Positions 45,967 through 55,434 of a stretch of DNA of 64,000 nt are shown one piece after another. Position 1 is the stretch's first letter, and each line of letters begins with the position of its first letter. The stretch spans positions 23,945 to 87,944 of the forward strand of contig NZ_LR213767.1 of NCBI RefSeq assembly GCF_900659865.1. Direction: 5' to 3'. Made by a program: the position numbers and the translations under genes. Below the pieces are notes generated by a model. The model saw only the letters and a list, made by a program, of their open reading frames with translations. It had not been told where the DNA came from and ran no database searches. Source of the DNA: Hyella patelloides LEGE 07179 (GTDB taxonomy: Bacteria; Cyanobacteriota; Cyanobacteriia; Cyanobacteriales; Xenococcaceae).

Positions 45967-48594
45967 ATGAAACCTCTATCATCCCTAATTGTCAGCGTAT
46001 TTTTTACTTTAGTACTACCGATTTCTGCTGTGGCACAGGTAATAGCAGACGACACAACTTCGACAACTATTACTCCTACCGATACAGGAGTACAAATAGA
46101 TGATGGAAACCGCGCTGAGGGTAATCTGTTTCATAGCTTTGACCAGTTTTCTATTCCTAGAGGAAGTGAGGCTTTTTTTAATAATGCTGAGGATATAGCA
46201 AACATCTTTTCCCGCGTTACAGGAGGCAATATCTCCAATATTGACGGTTTAATTCGTGCTAATGGTTCAGCTAATTTATTTTTAATTAATCCTGCGGGTA
46301 TTATTTTTGGCGAAGGTGCAAGTTTACAACTGGGTGGTTCATTTTATGGCAGTACTGCCGATAGTATTGTGTTTGGTAATGGTGAATTTAACGCAACAGA
46401 CTTAGATAATCCGCCTTTAATTACGGTTAATGCACCAATTGGCTTAAATTTCCGCGATGAACCAGGAAAGATTATTAATCGTTCAGTGGCTAACAATCAA
46501 GGTTTATCTGTGGCGGAAAATCAGAATATTGCCCTAATTGGTGGCGATATTAAGTTAGAGGGGGGGTTAATCGCAACTTCTGGAGGAAATATTGAATTAG
46601 CCAGTATTGCCGAAAATGGTGTAGTTAGTTTAGAAGAAACTGATCCTAATTTTAGTGTTAAATACGATGAAATCGCCAATTTTGGCAATATTGAATTAAG
46701 TCAAGGTTCCAGAATTGATATTGGGGGAGAAAATACTGGTTCTGTTAATTTGCAAGCCAATCAAATATCTTTAACTAATGGTTCTCGAATTACTTCTAAG
46801 AATCAAGGTTCTCAACCAGGGAAAGACATCACAGTTAATGCTTTTCAATTATTAATCGAAGATAATTCCCAGATCATAACCACAACCACTGGTGAGGGAA
46901 ATGCAGGAAATATTAATCTGAATGTAGAAGATTCAATCGAAATAATCGGCACAGGATTTCAAGAATTTGAGCAAACTTTTCTCAGAGACAATCTTGAGGG
47001 TATATTTAATTTAGAGTCACTAAACAGAGGAACAGGAATTTTTACAGGAACAGGTGGAGGGGGAACAGCAGGAAAAATTACGCTTAATACCACCAGCTTA
47101 AAACTTCAACAGGGAGCCGTTATTGGTGGTTTTGTTTTTGGAGAAGGAGACTCAGAAAAATTAACCATAAATGCCACTGAATCTATAGATATTGATAGTT
47201 CGGGAATATTTAATAGTCTTATTTCTGGGAGTACTGGTAATGGTAATTTATCCGAAATAAATACTACTAACTTAACGATGCAAAATAGTGGACTAATTAC
47301 AAGTATTACTCTAGGATCGGGCAGTGGAGGAGATATTTTTATCAACGTAATAGAAGAAATTAAATTATTAGAAGCATTATCTAGTTCATTAACTTCAACA
47401 GGCATATTTACTAACAGCTTTTATGGCAATGGTAAAGCTGGTAATTTAGCTATTACAACTCAAAAATTAAGTATTCAAGACGGGGGCCAAATTGTATCGT
47501 CTAGTGGAGCTTTATTTGGTGGCAGAACTCCAATAAATATAGGTGGTCAGGGAGGAGATATCAATATAATTGCTTCTGATTCTATTCACTTGTCTGGCTT
47601 TCGTATTACAGATAATATTCCTAGTGTTATTTCAAGTAATACATTTACAAGCAAAAGTGCTGGGGATATAAATATTAAAACTGGAAACTTAATAGTCTCA
47701 AAAAATGCAGAAATTGTCTCTGGAAATATAGCCAGAATTAACTCTGATGATTTTGGGGGTTCTGGAGATACGGGCTTTATAGATATTTTTGCTAACTCTA
47801 TTCAATTAGAAAGAGGTGGAATTGTTGCGGAAACTCAAGCTGGTAGTGGGGGTAACATCAACTTAGATGTGACTGAGAATATAACTTTACAGGATAATAG
47901 CTTGATTTCTGCACAAGCTTTCAATGAAGCTGATGGTGGTAACTTAGATATTAAGGCAAGTTTTATTATTGCTTACCCTAGTCGTGGCAATGGTAACGAT
48001 ATTTTAGCTTCTGCTCCACAAGGACAAGGTGGCACCATTGAAATAAGGGCTGAATCTCTATTAGGAATTCAAGAGCGTGACAATTTTGAGAATAATAACA
48101 CCAATGACATCAATGCTAGCTCTGGAATAGACGGTTTAGATGGAAATGTCTTCATAGAAACTCCTGAAGTTAATTCTCTTCAGGAAGTATTAGAATTATC
48201 CAATAAACTTGTTTTAGCAGACATTGTGACTACTTCTAATGCTTGTTCGCCATCAGATACATCTTCTGTATCTAGTTTGGTAGTTGAGGGCAAAGGAGGA
48301 ATACCCGCCAAACCAATCGAACCTTTTACGGCTGATGCTTTAATTATTGATGGGGAATTGGACACATTCAACAGCTTCCAAATCAAAAATAGTGGATATA
48401 GCAATAACTTTCGTTTCAACCCCAATCGTATTCCATCTGAGATCGAACCAGTTGCTTACAAAGATAATGGTGAGCCAGTTTATCTCGCTAGGGGAATCAT
48501 CAAACAAGAAGATGGTTCAGTAATTTTAACCGCTTATCCTACTGCCGATACTCAATCTCGTACTCCTGAAAATCCTGATGTTTGTAGTCAATAA
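45967..48594 (+). CDS. Filamentous-hemagglutinin-type secreted protein (TPS domain), copy 2
   Basis: An 875-residue protein from ATG 45967 with signal peptide MKPLSSLIVSVFFTLVLPIS. It is closely similar to copy 1 along its length: identical TPS core (LFHSFDQFSIP, LFLINPAGIIFGEGASLQLG), the same NFRDEPG.IINRSV, the same C-terminal KDNGEPVYLA.G.IKQEDG and PENPDVCSQ. The central beta-helix (about 330-620) is the most diverged part and differs by small indels. Both genes appear intact, so two variants of one surface protein can be made. It requires an outer-membrane TpsB partner encoded elsewhere. Confidence 0.93.
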   Translation: MKPLSSLIVSVFFTLVLPISAVAQVIADDTTSTTITPTDTGVQIDDGNRAEGNLFHSFDQFSIPRGSEAFFNNAEDIANIFSRVTGGNISNIDGLIRANGSANLFLINPAGIIFGEGASLQLGGSFYGSTADSIVFGNGEFNATDLDNPPLITVNAPIGLNFRDEPGKIINRSVANNQGLSVAENQNIALIGGDIKLEGGLIATSGGNIELASIAENGVVSLEETDPNFSVKYDEIANFGNIELSQGSRIDIGGENTGSVNLQANQISLTNGSRITSKNQGSQPGKDITVNAFQLLIEDNSQIITTTTGEGNAGNINLNVEDSIEIIGTGFQEFEQTFLRDNLEGIFNLESLNRGTGIFTGTGGGGTAGKITLNTTSLKLQQGAVIGGFVFGEGDSEKLTINATESIDIDSSGIFNSLISGSTGNGNLSEINTTNLTMQNSGLITSITLGSGSGGDIFINVIEEIKLLEALSSSLTSTGIFTNSFYGNGKAGNLAITTQKLSIQDGGQIVSSSGALFGGRTPINIGGQGGDINIIASDSIHLSGFRITDNIPSVISSNTFTSKSAGDINIKTGNLIVSKNAEIVSGNIARINSDDFGGSGDTGFIDIFANSIQLERGGIVAETQAGSGGNINLDVTENITLQDNSLISAQAFNEADGGNLDIKASFIIAYPSRGNGNDILASAPQGQGGTIEIRAESLLGIQERDNFENNNTNDINASSGIDGLDGNVFIETPEVNSLQEVLELSNKLVLADIVTTSNACSPSDTSSVSSLVVEGKGGIPAKPIEPFTADALIIDGELDTFNSFQIKNSGYSNNFRFNPNRIPSEIEPVAYKDNGEPVYLARGIIKQEDGSVILTAYPTADTQSRTPENPDVCSQ

Positions 48595-48678
48595 ATATTA
48601 GTTGATAAGCTGGGCAAAATGAAATGATTGATGTAAAAATGTGATTTTTTGATTCTTGGTAGGTTGACCACCCTACTT

Positions 48679-49557
48679 TTATTGATGTTTATCATAGAGT
48701 TTTTCTTGCAGAGAGCGACGCATAATATCTATAGGTGCAGATTGTTGTAGCCAAATTTCTAGGGCTGCTGCTCCTTGTTGTACCAGCATTTCCAATCCGT
48801 CGATCGCCTTTGCTCCTCGATCTTGTGCTAAAGTTAGAAACTTAGTAGGACTAGGATTATATATTAAATCATAAGCGATCGCATTTGGTTTTAATTTTTG
48901 CATTAATTCTTGATTTATAGGAGATGCATCTACTTTTGGGTGCATCCCAATAGGGGTAGTGTTAACCAACAAATCAGCAGTGGGTAACAGTCCCGATAGG
49001 TTTTCCCAATAATGAATTTTGAGTAGGGAAGCAATTTGATTACTATTTTGCCAACTTTGCCCAAATTGCGCCAATTTATCTTTATTTCGCCCTACAATGT
49101 TGATTTCTGAACAGCCCAATTCTGCTAAACCTGCGACTACGGCTCTGGCTGCACCTCCATTTCCTAGCACTACAGAAATGCTATTACTCCAATCTCGATT
49201 CATGGTTTGTAAGGGTGCAATAAAGCCCGTAACGTCTGTATTAGTGCCTTTCCAACCATTTTTAGTCCGCCATACTGTATTAACTGCACCGATAGCTTGA
49301 GCGGTGGGCGTAATTTCCGAGAGTAAAGAGATAATTGTCTGTTTGTGAGGAATGGTCGCATTAAACCCAACCACATCAACCGCAGCAAACCCAGCGAGAG
49401 CTTGTTCTAAGTTAGCAGCTAGCACGGGAAAGGGAAGATATATATAGTCTACACCAATATTTGTGATCGCAGCATTTTGCATTAATGGTGATAAAGAATG
49501 TTCTACAGGGTCGCCAATAATACCTAAAAGCATAGTTTTTCCTGTAATTGCCAGCAT
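48679..49557 (-). CDS. aroE: Shikimate dehydrogenase AroE
   Basis: A 292-residue enzyme. The substrate-binding N-terminus is IIGDPVEHSLSPLMQNAAI; catalytic Lys is in FNATIPHKQTI; the NADP motif is VVLGNGGAARAVVAGLAEL; NTTPIGMHP and LEMLVQQGAAALEIW are also characteristic. It reduces 3-dehydroshikimate to shikimate in aromatic amino-acid synthesis. The start is ATG at 49557, or the ATG eight codons later (MLLGIIGDP). It stands alone on the minus strand, convergent with the second hemagglutinin gene. Confidence 0.97.
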   Translation of the reverse strand: MLAITGKTMLLGIIGDPVEHSLSPLMQNAAITNIGVDYIYLPFPVLAANLEQALAGFAAVDVVGFNATIPHKQTIISLLSEITPTAQAIGAVNTVWRTKNGWKGTNTDVTGFIAPLQTMNRDWSNSISVVLGNGGAARAVVAGLAELGCSEINIVGRNKDKLAQFGQSWQNSNQIASLLKIHYWENLSGLLPTADLLVNTTPIGMHPKVDASPINQELMQKLKPNAIAYDLIYNPSPTKFLTLAQDRGAKAIDGLEMLVQQGAAALEIWLQQSAPIDIMRRSLQEKLYDKHQ

Positions 49558-49712
49558 TTAATAATAATCCTGATTAATTTTCAACGAAGAGTTAACAAAT
49601 TGAAGTCGAGGGATGCTCTTCTTAAAGACAACGCATATCAAATCGACTTTTTGAATTCCAGTTTCTAAAACCTCAAACAACCCAAGTCTTTCGCTAATGC
49701 ACGATAATTTCT

Positions 49713-50609
49713 TTAAGAGTTATAAAGAATCTCTTCGGATGCTACTTCAAAGTCATCATTTAGCCAAGTTAAGGTTATGTTGCTAACAAGATTATTTTTG
49801 AGAGTTACTAAAGAGAAATTACGAATCGTATCTTTTGCAGTTTCAATTATTCTAGGGACAGAAGCAGCATTGAGATAAACAGTACCTTCTGGACTGGTAT
49901 TAATGATAGTCCGCAAGCGGTCTTTACGATGACGCAAACTATGATGCATATGTCCAAAAGTGACTAGGGAAATAGATTTACCGTAGCCGATCGTTTTTTC
50001 CATAGCTTCTGTTAAATCAGGGTCGCCGTGATCTCCGCCTATTTCACCCCAATCCTTGCCACAAGTGTCTTCTGGTTCTTCTCCCAGTCCCAAAGGCCCA
50101 TTATGACCGATAAAAATGAGATTGTCGCACAGTGTATCTTTAGCAGCAGAGAGAATTTTCGTGGTAGATTCAGCAAAGCTACTTACATTATAGAGATCGC
50201 TGTAGAACTCTGAGTTTTTCCAATCTGACCCACCCCAACTAAAAGGACGACCCCCCACTACAGAGAGGCTAAATTGAGGGAAGTCCAGTTTGCCATAACC
50301 AACATGACTTGCTCCTAAAATGTCTAACTGTTGTTGTACGCGGTCTTCTTTATTGCGGTCATAAGGGGCTTTTTTCTGTCCCCAAGGTGAGGCGGTATAC
50401 CAAGCGTCATGATTTCCCAGAATCACTGCTTTAGGGAGGTTCAAATTAGCAACAGTGCGCACAATTTCTACGGATTCATTACCAAAATCACCCACAAAAA
50501 GTGCTAAGTCTACCCCTAAATATTCTAATGCTATGTTATCTTGTTCTTCCCAGCGATCGTGAATATCCCCAATAACTGCAATTAATAGCTGCTCTTTCCC
50601 TCTATTCAT
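49713..50609 (-). CDS. Calcineurin-like metallophosphoesterase, TIGR04168 type
   Basis: A 298-residue protein with all five metal motifs: IGDIHDRW, FVGDFGN, ILGNHDAWY, FIGHNGP and FGHMHHSLRH. The presence of GDIHDRWEEQD and of an intact YTASPWGQKKAPYDR segment matches the TIGR04168 cyanobacterial and plant group. Two metal ions are expected in the active site; the natural substrate is unknown. No signal peptide, so cytoplasmic. Confidence 0.93.
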   Translation of the reverse strand: MNRGKEQLLIAVIGDIHDRWEEQDNIALEYLGVDLALFVGDFGNESVEIVRTVANLNLPKAVILGNHDAWYTASPWGQKKAPYDRNKEDRVQQQLDILGASHVGYGKLDFPQFSLSVVGGRPFSWGGSDWKNSEFYSDLYNVSSFAESTTKILSAAKDTLCDNLIFIGHNGPLGLGEEPEDTCGKDWGEIGGDHGDPDLTEAMEKTIGYGKSISLVTFGHMHHSLRHRKDRLRTIINTSPEGTVYLNAASVPRIIETAKDTIRNFSLVTLKNNLVSNITLTWLNDDFEVASEEILYNS

Positions 50610-51204
50610 AAATAGTTATGTGAGTTTTTTAACTAATTCAGAAAATAACATCCTTGCGACACGGACTGCAATTCTCATTCTAACTAACCTAATCTAACCT
50701 AATTGGTTTAGCCGATACTTTTTCAGTATCCCACATTTTACCCAGCATTAGTCTTAGATAGTAATAAATAACAATCGTAATGATGCTTTAGGCATATTAA
50801 CAGAAGAAAAAAATTGTCTCCAGAGAATTGGAATAATCTTTATGGTTAAATATTTACAATCTGGTGGTTTAGATGAAATTGCTGATGAACCAGTTATTAA
50901 TTAGTTAGGAGGTGATTAAAGCGGACTGTAAAGCTCACGAATCGTGATGTCTAAATTAATGGTATCAGAAGCCAAAAAATAAAAGAGGACTATTGGGAAT
51001 AAATTAATAAATTATAGACTTTTTGCTATCTAATTTAAGTTGGTTTAAAATCAGCTCTAAGCCATTAGCTATAAGCTATAAGCTTGAATCGCATAGTGGA
51101 GGCCAACTCCTCCACTATGCCCTATTCCACTTAAAGAAGTGGAGGAGTTGAACCTGGCGATAAGCTTGGAGCTTAAAGCTGTTAGCTGGTTAAATAAAAT
51201 CAAA
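50610..51204. other. Intergenic region with 12-bp stem-loop
   Basis: No gene was recognised. A perfect 12-bp stem, GCATAGTGGAGG (51091-51102) with CCTCCACTATGC (51109-51120) and loop CCAACT, is followed by CACTTAAAGAAGTGGAGGAG, which repeats part of the stem and could refold with it. TTAGCTATAAGCTATAAGC tandem units lie just before. The region directly precedes the methyltransferase and may regulate it, or may be the end of a lost IS200/IS605-type element. Confidence 0.6.
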
Positions 51205-52008
51205 ATGAAAACATCTGTATTTAATACAATGAAAACATCTCAATATGCGATCGCAAACCTAATTAAATATACATTTTCTCTGTGTATTTTTTTCCTAATA
51301 GCGATCGTTTTCTTAAATTTTAGCTATGTTCCCCAAGCAATAGCTCAAGAAACTAACTACCGCAATTATTATCGCACTAAAACCTTCCATAATCCTGATG
51401 GTATTGGTAAATACTATATGGAACGAGAAATCGCTCAAGTTATGGGACATCAAGCAATGATGTGGTTAGAAAGAGACGGTAGAGAAAGAGAAGAAAAACC
51501 TCAAGCAGTTGTCGAACATCTCGACCTCAAATCAACAGATAGTGTAGCAGATTTAGGTACGGGAACAGGCTATTTTGCCTTTCGGATTGCTGAGTTGATT
51601 CCTGAAGGAAAAGTTTATGCAGTAGATATACAACCTGAAATGTTAGATGTTGTTAATTTATTAAAAGAAAAAAATAAGATATCTAATATAGAAACAGTTT
51701 TAGGCACGGAAAATAATCCTCAGCTACCAGCAAACAGTATCGATCTAGCTCTTATGGTGGATGCTTATCATGAATTTGCTTACCCCAGAGAAATGATGGA
51801 AAACCTTTATAGTGCGCTTAAACCACAAGGAAGAGTCATTTTAGTCGAATACCGTCAAGAAAACCCCATGATTATGATTAAGCCACTGCATAAAATGAGC
51901 CAAAAACAGGTGAAAAAAGAAATGAAAGCAGTCAACTTAAAATGGCTAAAAACACAAGAATTTTTACCAGAACAGCATTTTATGATCTTTCAGAAACCTG
52001 GTAAGTAG
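51205..52008 (+). CDS. Class I SAM-dependent methyltransferase with N-terminal signal/anchor
   Basis: A 267-residue protein from ATG 51205; the ATG at 51229 is equally possible, while the upstream TTG frame to 51139 crosses the repeat region. A hydrophobic segment (SLCIFFLIAIVFLNFSYV) is followed by PQAIAQETN, which looks like a signal peptidase site. The methyltransferase core is clear: VADLGTGTGYFAFRIAE (SAM loop), VYAVDIQPEML, DLALMVDAYHEFAYP and VILVEYRQE. SAM is cytoplasmic, so export would be odd; the segment may instead be an uncleaved anchor. Substrate unknown. Confidence 0.85.
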   Translation: MKTSVFNTMKTSQYAIANLIKYTFSLCIFFLIAIVFLNFSYVPQAIAQETNYRNYYRTKTFHNPDGIGKYYMEREIAQVMGHQAMMWLERDGREREEKPQAVVEHLDLKSTDSVADLGTGTGYFAFRIAELIPEGKVYAVDIQPEMLDVVNLLKEKNKISNIETVLGTENNPQLPANSIDLALMVDAYHEFAYPREMMENLYSALKPQGRVILVEYRQENPMIMIKPLHKMSQKQVKKEMKAVNLKWLKTQEFLPEQHFMIFQKPGK

Positions 52009-52153
52009 AAAAGGTTTGTAAAGGTTTTTGACTAATTTAAAATTTGTGTTTGATGGCTGTGAAAAACGCTGTGTTAACCAGAATTGCTGGCAAGAATACG
52101 AAATTTTACTACTTTGAACTTCATACTTAAAATTAGCAATTTCCTCTAGATGA

Positions 52154-52321
52154 CTAACTTTCGTTAATATCTATGTTTTGGTTTAATTGATTAGCTTTGT
52201 GAATATGAACTAGAAGCACAATCAGGGAATAATAACTATAGCCTAAAAAACCGATGAATATTAATAAAATAAACCAGTTTTCAGGGTTATTAAGCGTTAA
52301 ACTACTATTAATAAACTGCAT
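52154..52321 (-). CDS. Possible 55-residue single-span membrane protein
   Basis: An ATG frame on the minus strand gives MQFINSSLTLNNPENW, then a hydrophobic stretch FILLIFIGFLGYSYYSLIVL followed by LVHIHKANQLNQNIDINES. The clean N-out/hydrophobic/charged tail layout suggests a real small membrane protein, but the ribosome site is weak (AAAAAG before ATG) and no family is recognised. The rest of the 52009-52621 gap holds nothing else identifiable. Confidence 0.4.
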   Translation of the reverse strand: MQFINSSLTLNNPENWFILLIFIGFLGYSYYSLIVLLVHIHKANQLNQNIDINES

Positions 52322-52621
52322 CACTTTTTCTTGTTGGCTTTCTTACCAAATTAGCTTATACCTATCAGAATTTCTGTGATGGAGAACACCTAGTTAATGC
52401 TTATCTGGTAATGATAAGTAATTAAAATAAGTGGCTTCAAACAAAGAACTCGATTACAAAAATAGCTGAACATCTAATTGTTATCTTACTATATTTAAGA
52501 AAATATTATTCAAGAAAAAATTTATTTTAATTTTAATTTAATTAAACATTAAACTATAAGTGGTCAACAGCCCTTTCAAGGACTTGTAAATGTCTTCAAA
52601 TTATAATCAGCTATAAAAATA

Positions 52622-53653
52622 ATGTTAGAACAATTTGCTAGCGATAATTACTCTGGCATTTGCCCAGAAGCAATGGAGTACATAACTAGAGCAAATCAAG
52701 GAAGTGCGATCGCTTATGGTAATGACGAATGGACAAAAAAAGCAGCCGACTATTTCCGCAAAATTTTTGAGACTGATTGTGAAGTATTTTTTGTCTTTAA
52801 CGGTACAGCAGCCAATTCTTTATCTCTAGCTGCTCTTTGCCAGTCATATCATAGTGTGATCTGTCATGAATCGGCTCATATTGAAACTGATGAATGTGGC
52901 GCACCTGAATTTGCTTCTAATGGTTCTAAACTGTTGTTGGGTAAAGGAGAGGGGGGCAAACTAACCACCGAAACCATTACTACAATTATTAATAAAAGAA
53001 CAGATATTCACTATCCCAAACCTAAAGTTATTAGTCTTACTCAGGCAACAGAATTAGGAACTTTGTACACTATTGAAGAATTAATGGCGATTAAGGAAGT
53101 TGCTCAAAACTACAGCTTAAAAATTCACATGGATGGTGCTAGATTTGCCAATGCAGTGGTAGCCATGAATAAAACTCCAGCAGAAATCACCTGGAAATGT
53201 GGCATAGATGTTTTGTGTTTCTGCGGTACTAAAAATGGCATGGCATTGGGTGAAGCAATTATTTTCTTTAACAAAGAGTTAGCAGAAGATTTTTCCTATC
53301 GTTGTAAACAAGCTGGACAACTAGCTTCTAAGATGCGCTTTATTGCTGCTCCTTTTTTGGGGATATTAGAAACTGGTGCTTGGCTCAAAAATGCGCGAAA
53401 TGCTAACGAATGTGCCGAGTATTTAGAACAGAGATTATCAGTAATACCGCAGATTGAGCTAATGTTTCCGAGGGAGGTAAATAGCGTTTTTGTCAAAATG
53501 CCTGAGAAGGTAATTGAGGCTTTAAGAGCCAAAAACTGGCACTTTTATACTTTTATTGGCGTTGGTGGTGTTCGTTTTGTCTGTGCTTGGGATACAACTA
53601 AATCCAGGATTGATGCATTAGTTAGCGATATTAAAAATGCGATCTCATTCTGA
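52622..53653 (+). CDS. ltaE: Low-specificity threonine aldolase (PLP enzyme)
   Basis: A 343-residue fold-type I PLP enzyme. Signatures: FASDNYSGICPEAMEYI at the N-terminus, VFNGTAANSLSL, CHESAHIETDECGAPEF, KIHMDGARFANAVVAM (Asp that binds the pyridine N) and the PLP lysine in FCGTKNGMALGEAI. It cleaves threonine or allo-threonine to glycine and acetaldehyde. The length is normal. ATG start. No operon partner. Confidence 0.93.
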   Translation: MLEQFASDNYSGICPEAMEYITRANQGSAIAYGNDEWTKKAADYFRKIFETDCEVFFVFNGTAANSLSLAALCQSYHSVICHESAHIETDECGAPEFASNGSKLLLGKGEGGKLTTETITTIINKRTDIHYPKPKVISLTQATELGTLYTIEELMAIKEVAQNYSLKIHMDGARFANAVVAMNKTPAEITWKCGIDVLCFCGTKNGMALGEAIIFFNKELAEDFSYRCKQAGQLASKMRFIAAPFLGILETGAWLKNARNANECAEYLEQRLSVIPQIELMFPREVNSVFVKMPEKVIEALRAKNWHFYTFIGVGGVRFVCAWDTTKSRIDALVSDIKNAISF

Positions 53654-54099
53654 GCCAGTGAAGCTGGGCGCGCAGTGCTAGGGAAGCCAATCGCTTATTT
53701 TCAAGGAATTTTTAATTCTTCAGCAAGACTTTTAGGTTTTATGGTAATTTACTAAACAACAACGAAAGTGATTAATAACAAGATGTTTCTACACAAAATA
53801 CGTTATACAGTCTCTCCACCTCCTACCTACGTTCGATAGGGTAGGTAAAGTATCGCAGTACGCTAATAGATTTGGACAGAAAAGTTAATTGCTCGTAAGT
53901 AATGAGTAATAAGTAATAAGTAATAAGTGTCCTAATACCAGTGCGTATTGCTGCTATAAAAACTATTAAAAGTAAGGGGATGAATAGTAATTCCCTGTAA
54001 AACGAAGGAGCTTGCATTCACTTCGTTAATTCCTACGTGCTTTCATCCTGCCCTAACACAAGACCGTTAATGACGTTTTAAAACAAGGGTAGGTAAAAA
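53654..54099. other. Intergenic region before the EamA transporter
   Basis: No gene. A TAATAAG tandem run occurs at 53897-53928 (GTAATGAGTAATAAGTAATA), and GGTAGG motifs near 53822-53845. GTAGGTAAAAA just before 54100 provides the ribosome site of the next gene. No RNA element was recognised, although the 53985-54070 part is GC-richer. Confidence 0.4.
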
Positions 54100-55056
54100 A
54101 TGAAAACTCATGTTGACGCCCATAAGGGCGATCGCTTTGGCTTGCTAATGGTCATGTTTGCAGCAATCCTCTGGGGAACTGTTGGTGTAGTGGTTCAAAC
54201 TATTTACACACAATCTGCTACAAATCCCCTCTCTATTGGATTTTTTCGGTTGGCGATTTCTGTCCCTGTGCTGTTTCTTGCCTGTGTGCGTACTCTAGGA
54301 TGGAAAATGTTTCAAATAGCCAAACGCGATCTAGCATTGATGGTGCTAACTGGAGTAATGACTGCATTCTCGCAAGTTTGCTACTTTGCATCTATTAGCT
54401 ACATTGGTGTTGCTGCTGCCACACTAATCGCAATTTGTACTGCACCTATTTGGGTTGCTTTACTAGCTTCGCTGCTACTGCGTGAAAGATTTACACTGGC
54501 AATTCTCTTAGCTCTTATGTGCGCTGTTGGAGGAACAATATTGTTAGTCGATGTTCAAACTAGTCAGATTACCGTGCAAGCTCACACTGTTTTTGGCGTT
54601 TTTTTAGCCCTGAGTTCAGCATTGGGATATTCCTCATTCACCCTATGTAGTCGATTTTTGGCAAGACGAAATCATCCTCTCCAATCTCTTACTGTGGGAT
54701 TGTTGGCAGGAGCAATCTTTCTTTTGGCAATCGCCTTAAGCTCTGGATTGGTGATTCAATATTCTTTTATCGGTTGGATATCTTTGTTGTACTTAGGTAC
54801 TGTCACAACTGCTTTGGCGTACTTGCTGTATTTTAGTGGGATGCGTCATACTCCTGCTACTATTGCCAGTATTGCTACTTTGCTTGAACCGTTAACCTCA
54901 ACCATTTTGGCATGGTGGTTGTTGGGTGAAAAATTAAATTCATTAAGTTTTGTCGGAGGTATATTGTTGTTAATTGCGATCGCCATACTTTACAGGGAGA
55001 ACCGGCATGGGAATCACCGTAATTCGCCAGAGGAGCTAAAAGATCAACAAAGTTAG
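54100..55056 (+). CDS. EamA/DMT-superfamily transporter
   Basis: A 318-residue protein with ten hydrophobic segments arranged as two EamA repeats. Repeat 1 starts LLMVMFAAILWGTVGVVVQ and closes GVAAATLIAICTAPIWVALL; repeat 2 starts VFGVFLALSSALGYSSFTL and closes HTPATIASIATLLEPLTSTI with LAWWLLGEKL. The PIWVALLASLLLRE and LEPL...GE motifs are the family hallmarks. DMT proteins export metabolites such as amino acids; the substrate is unknown. The ATG is preceded by GGGTAGGT and a hairpin terminator follows the stop. Confidence 0.93.
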   Translation: MKTHVDAHKGDRFGLLMVMFAAILWGTVGVVVQTIYTQSATNPLSIGFFRLAISVPVLFLACVRTLGWKMFQIAKRDLALMVLTGVMTAFSQVCYFASISYIGVAAATLIAICTAPIWVALLASLLLRERFTLAILLALMCAVGGTILLVDVQTSQITVQAHTVFGVFLALSSALGYSSFTLCSRFLARRNHPLQSLTVGLLAGAIFLLAIALSSGLVIQYSFIGWISLLYLGTVTTALAYLLYFSGMRHTPATIASIATLLEPLTSTILAWWLLGEKLNSLSFVGGILLLIAIAILYRENRHGNHRNSPEELKDQQS

Positions 55057-55080
55057 AACAATCTAACAATTAGGCTAAAG

Positions 55081-55106
55081 CGGGCAGGCTTTCTGTCCGT
55101 TTTTTC
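55081..55106 (+). terminator. Rho-independent terminator after the EamA gene
   Basis: CGGGCAG GCTTT CTGTCCG, a 7-bp stem with one G-U pair, is followed by TTTTTT. It begins 24 bases after the stop codon. Confidence 0.85.
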
Positions 55107-55137
55107 TGAGTTAAAAGCTATTGACTATCGCTCAATT

Positions 55138-55191
55138 TTATAGGGCGATCGCATATACTTCTTTACACAAACTTCCGTATCTAGTTAAGTA
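55138..55191 (-). pseudogene. Scrap of a methyltransferase N-terminus
   Basis: Minus-strand reading gives YLTRYGSLCKEVYAIAL and a stop. This matches the N-terminus of the intact methyltransferase at 57669-58451 (ALTKYGSLCTEVYEI), with the same codons in large part. It appears to be the remains of a second copy whose body is lost. Confidence 0.7.
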
Positions 55192-55434
55192 CCCGCACAA
55201 AATAGATTACGAGCGTGGAGATAGGCAAGAGGCAAGAGAGAACAGGCAAGAGGACTCGCGCGTTCCTTGGCTGAGGAAACCTCAGCAGGTTCACTCGTCA
55301 ATTCTAAGTGTGTAAATAATTATGCTCCAATACTTAATGTCATTTTTACTATCTACTGTTTAAATAAGCGAAGCTTTCTCTATTTTGTTATTGATACTAA
55401 AAAATCTCTTTAATTATTTGGTGAGTTGCTCAGA

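Noticed and set aside
55121..55315. A 64-codon plus-strand frame before nhaC
   Set aside because: It crosses a methyltransferase scrap read on the wrong strand and low-complexity GGCAAGAGG DNA; no family resemblance or ribosome site.
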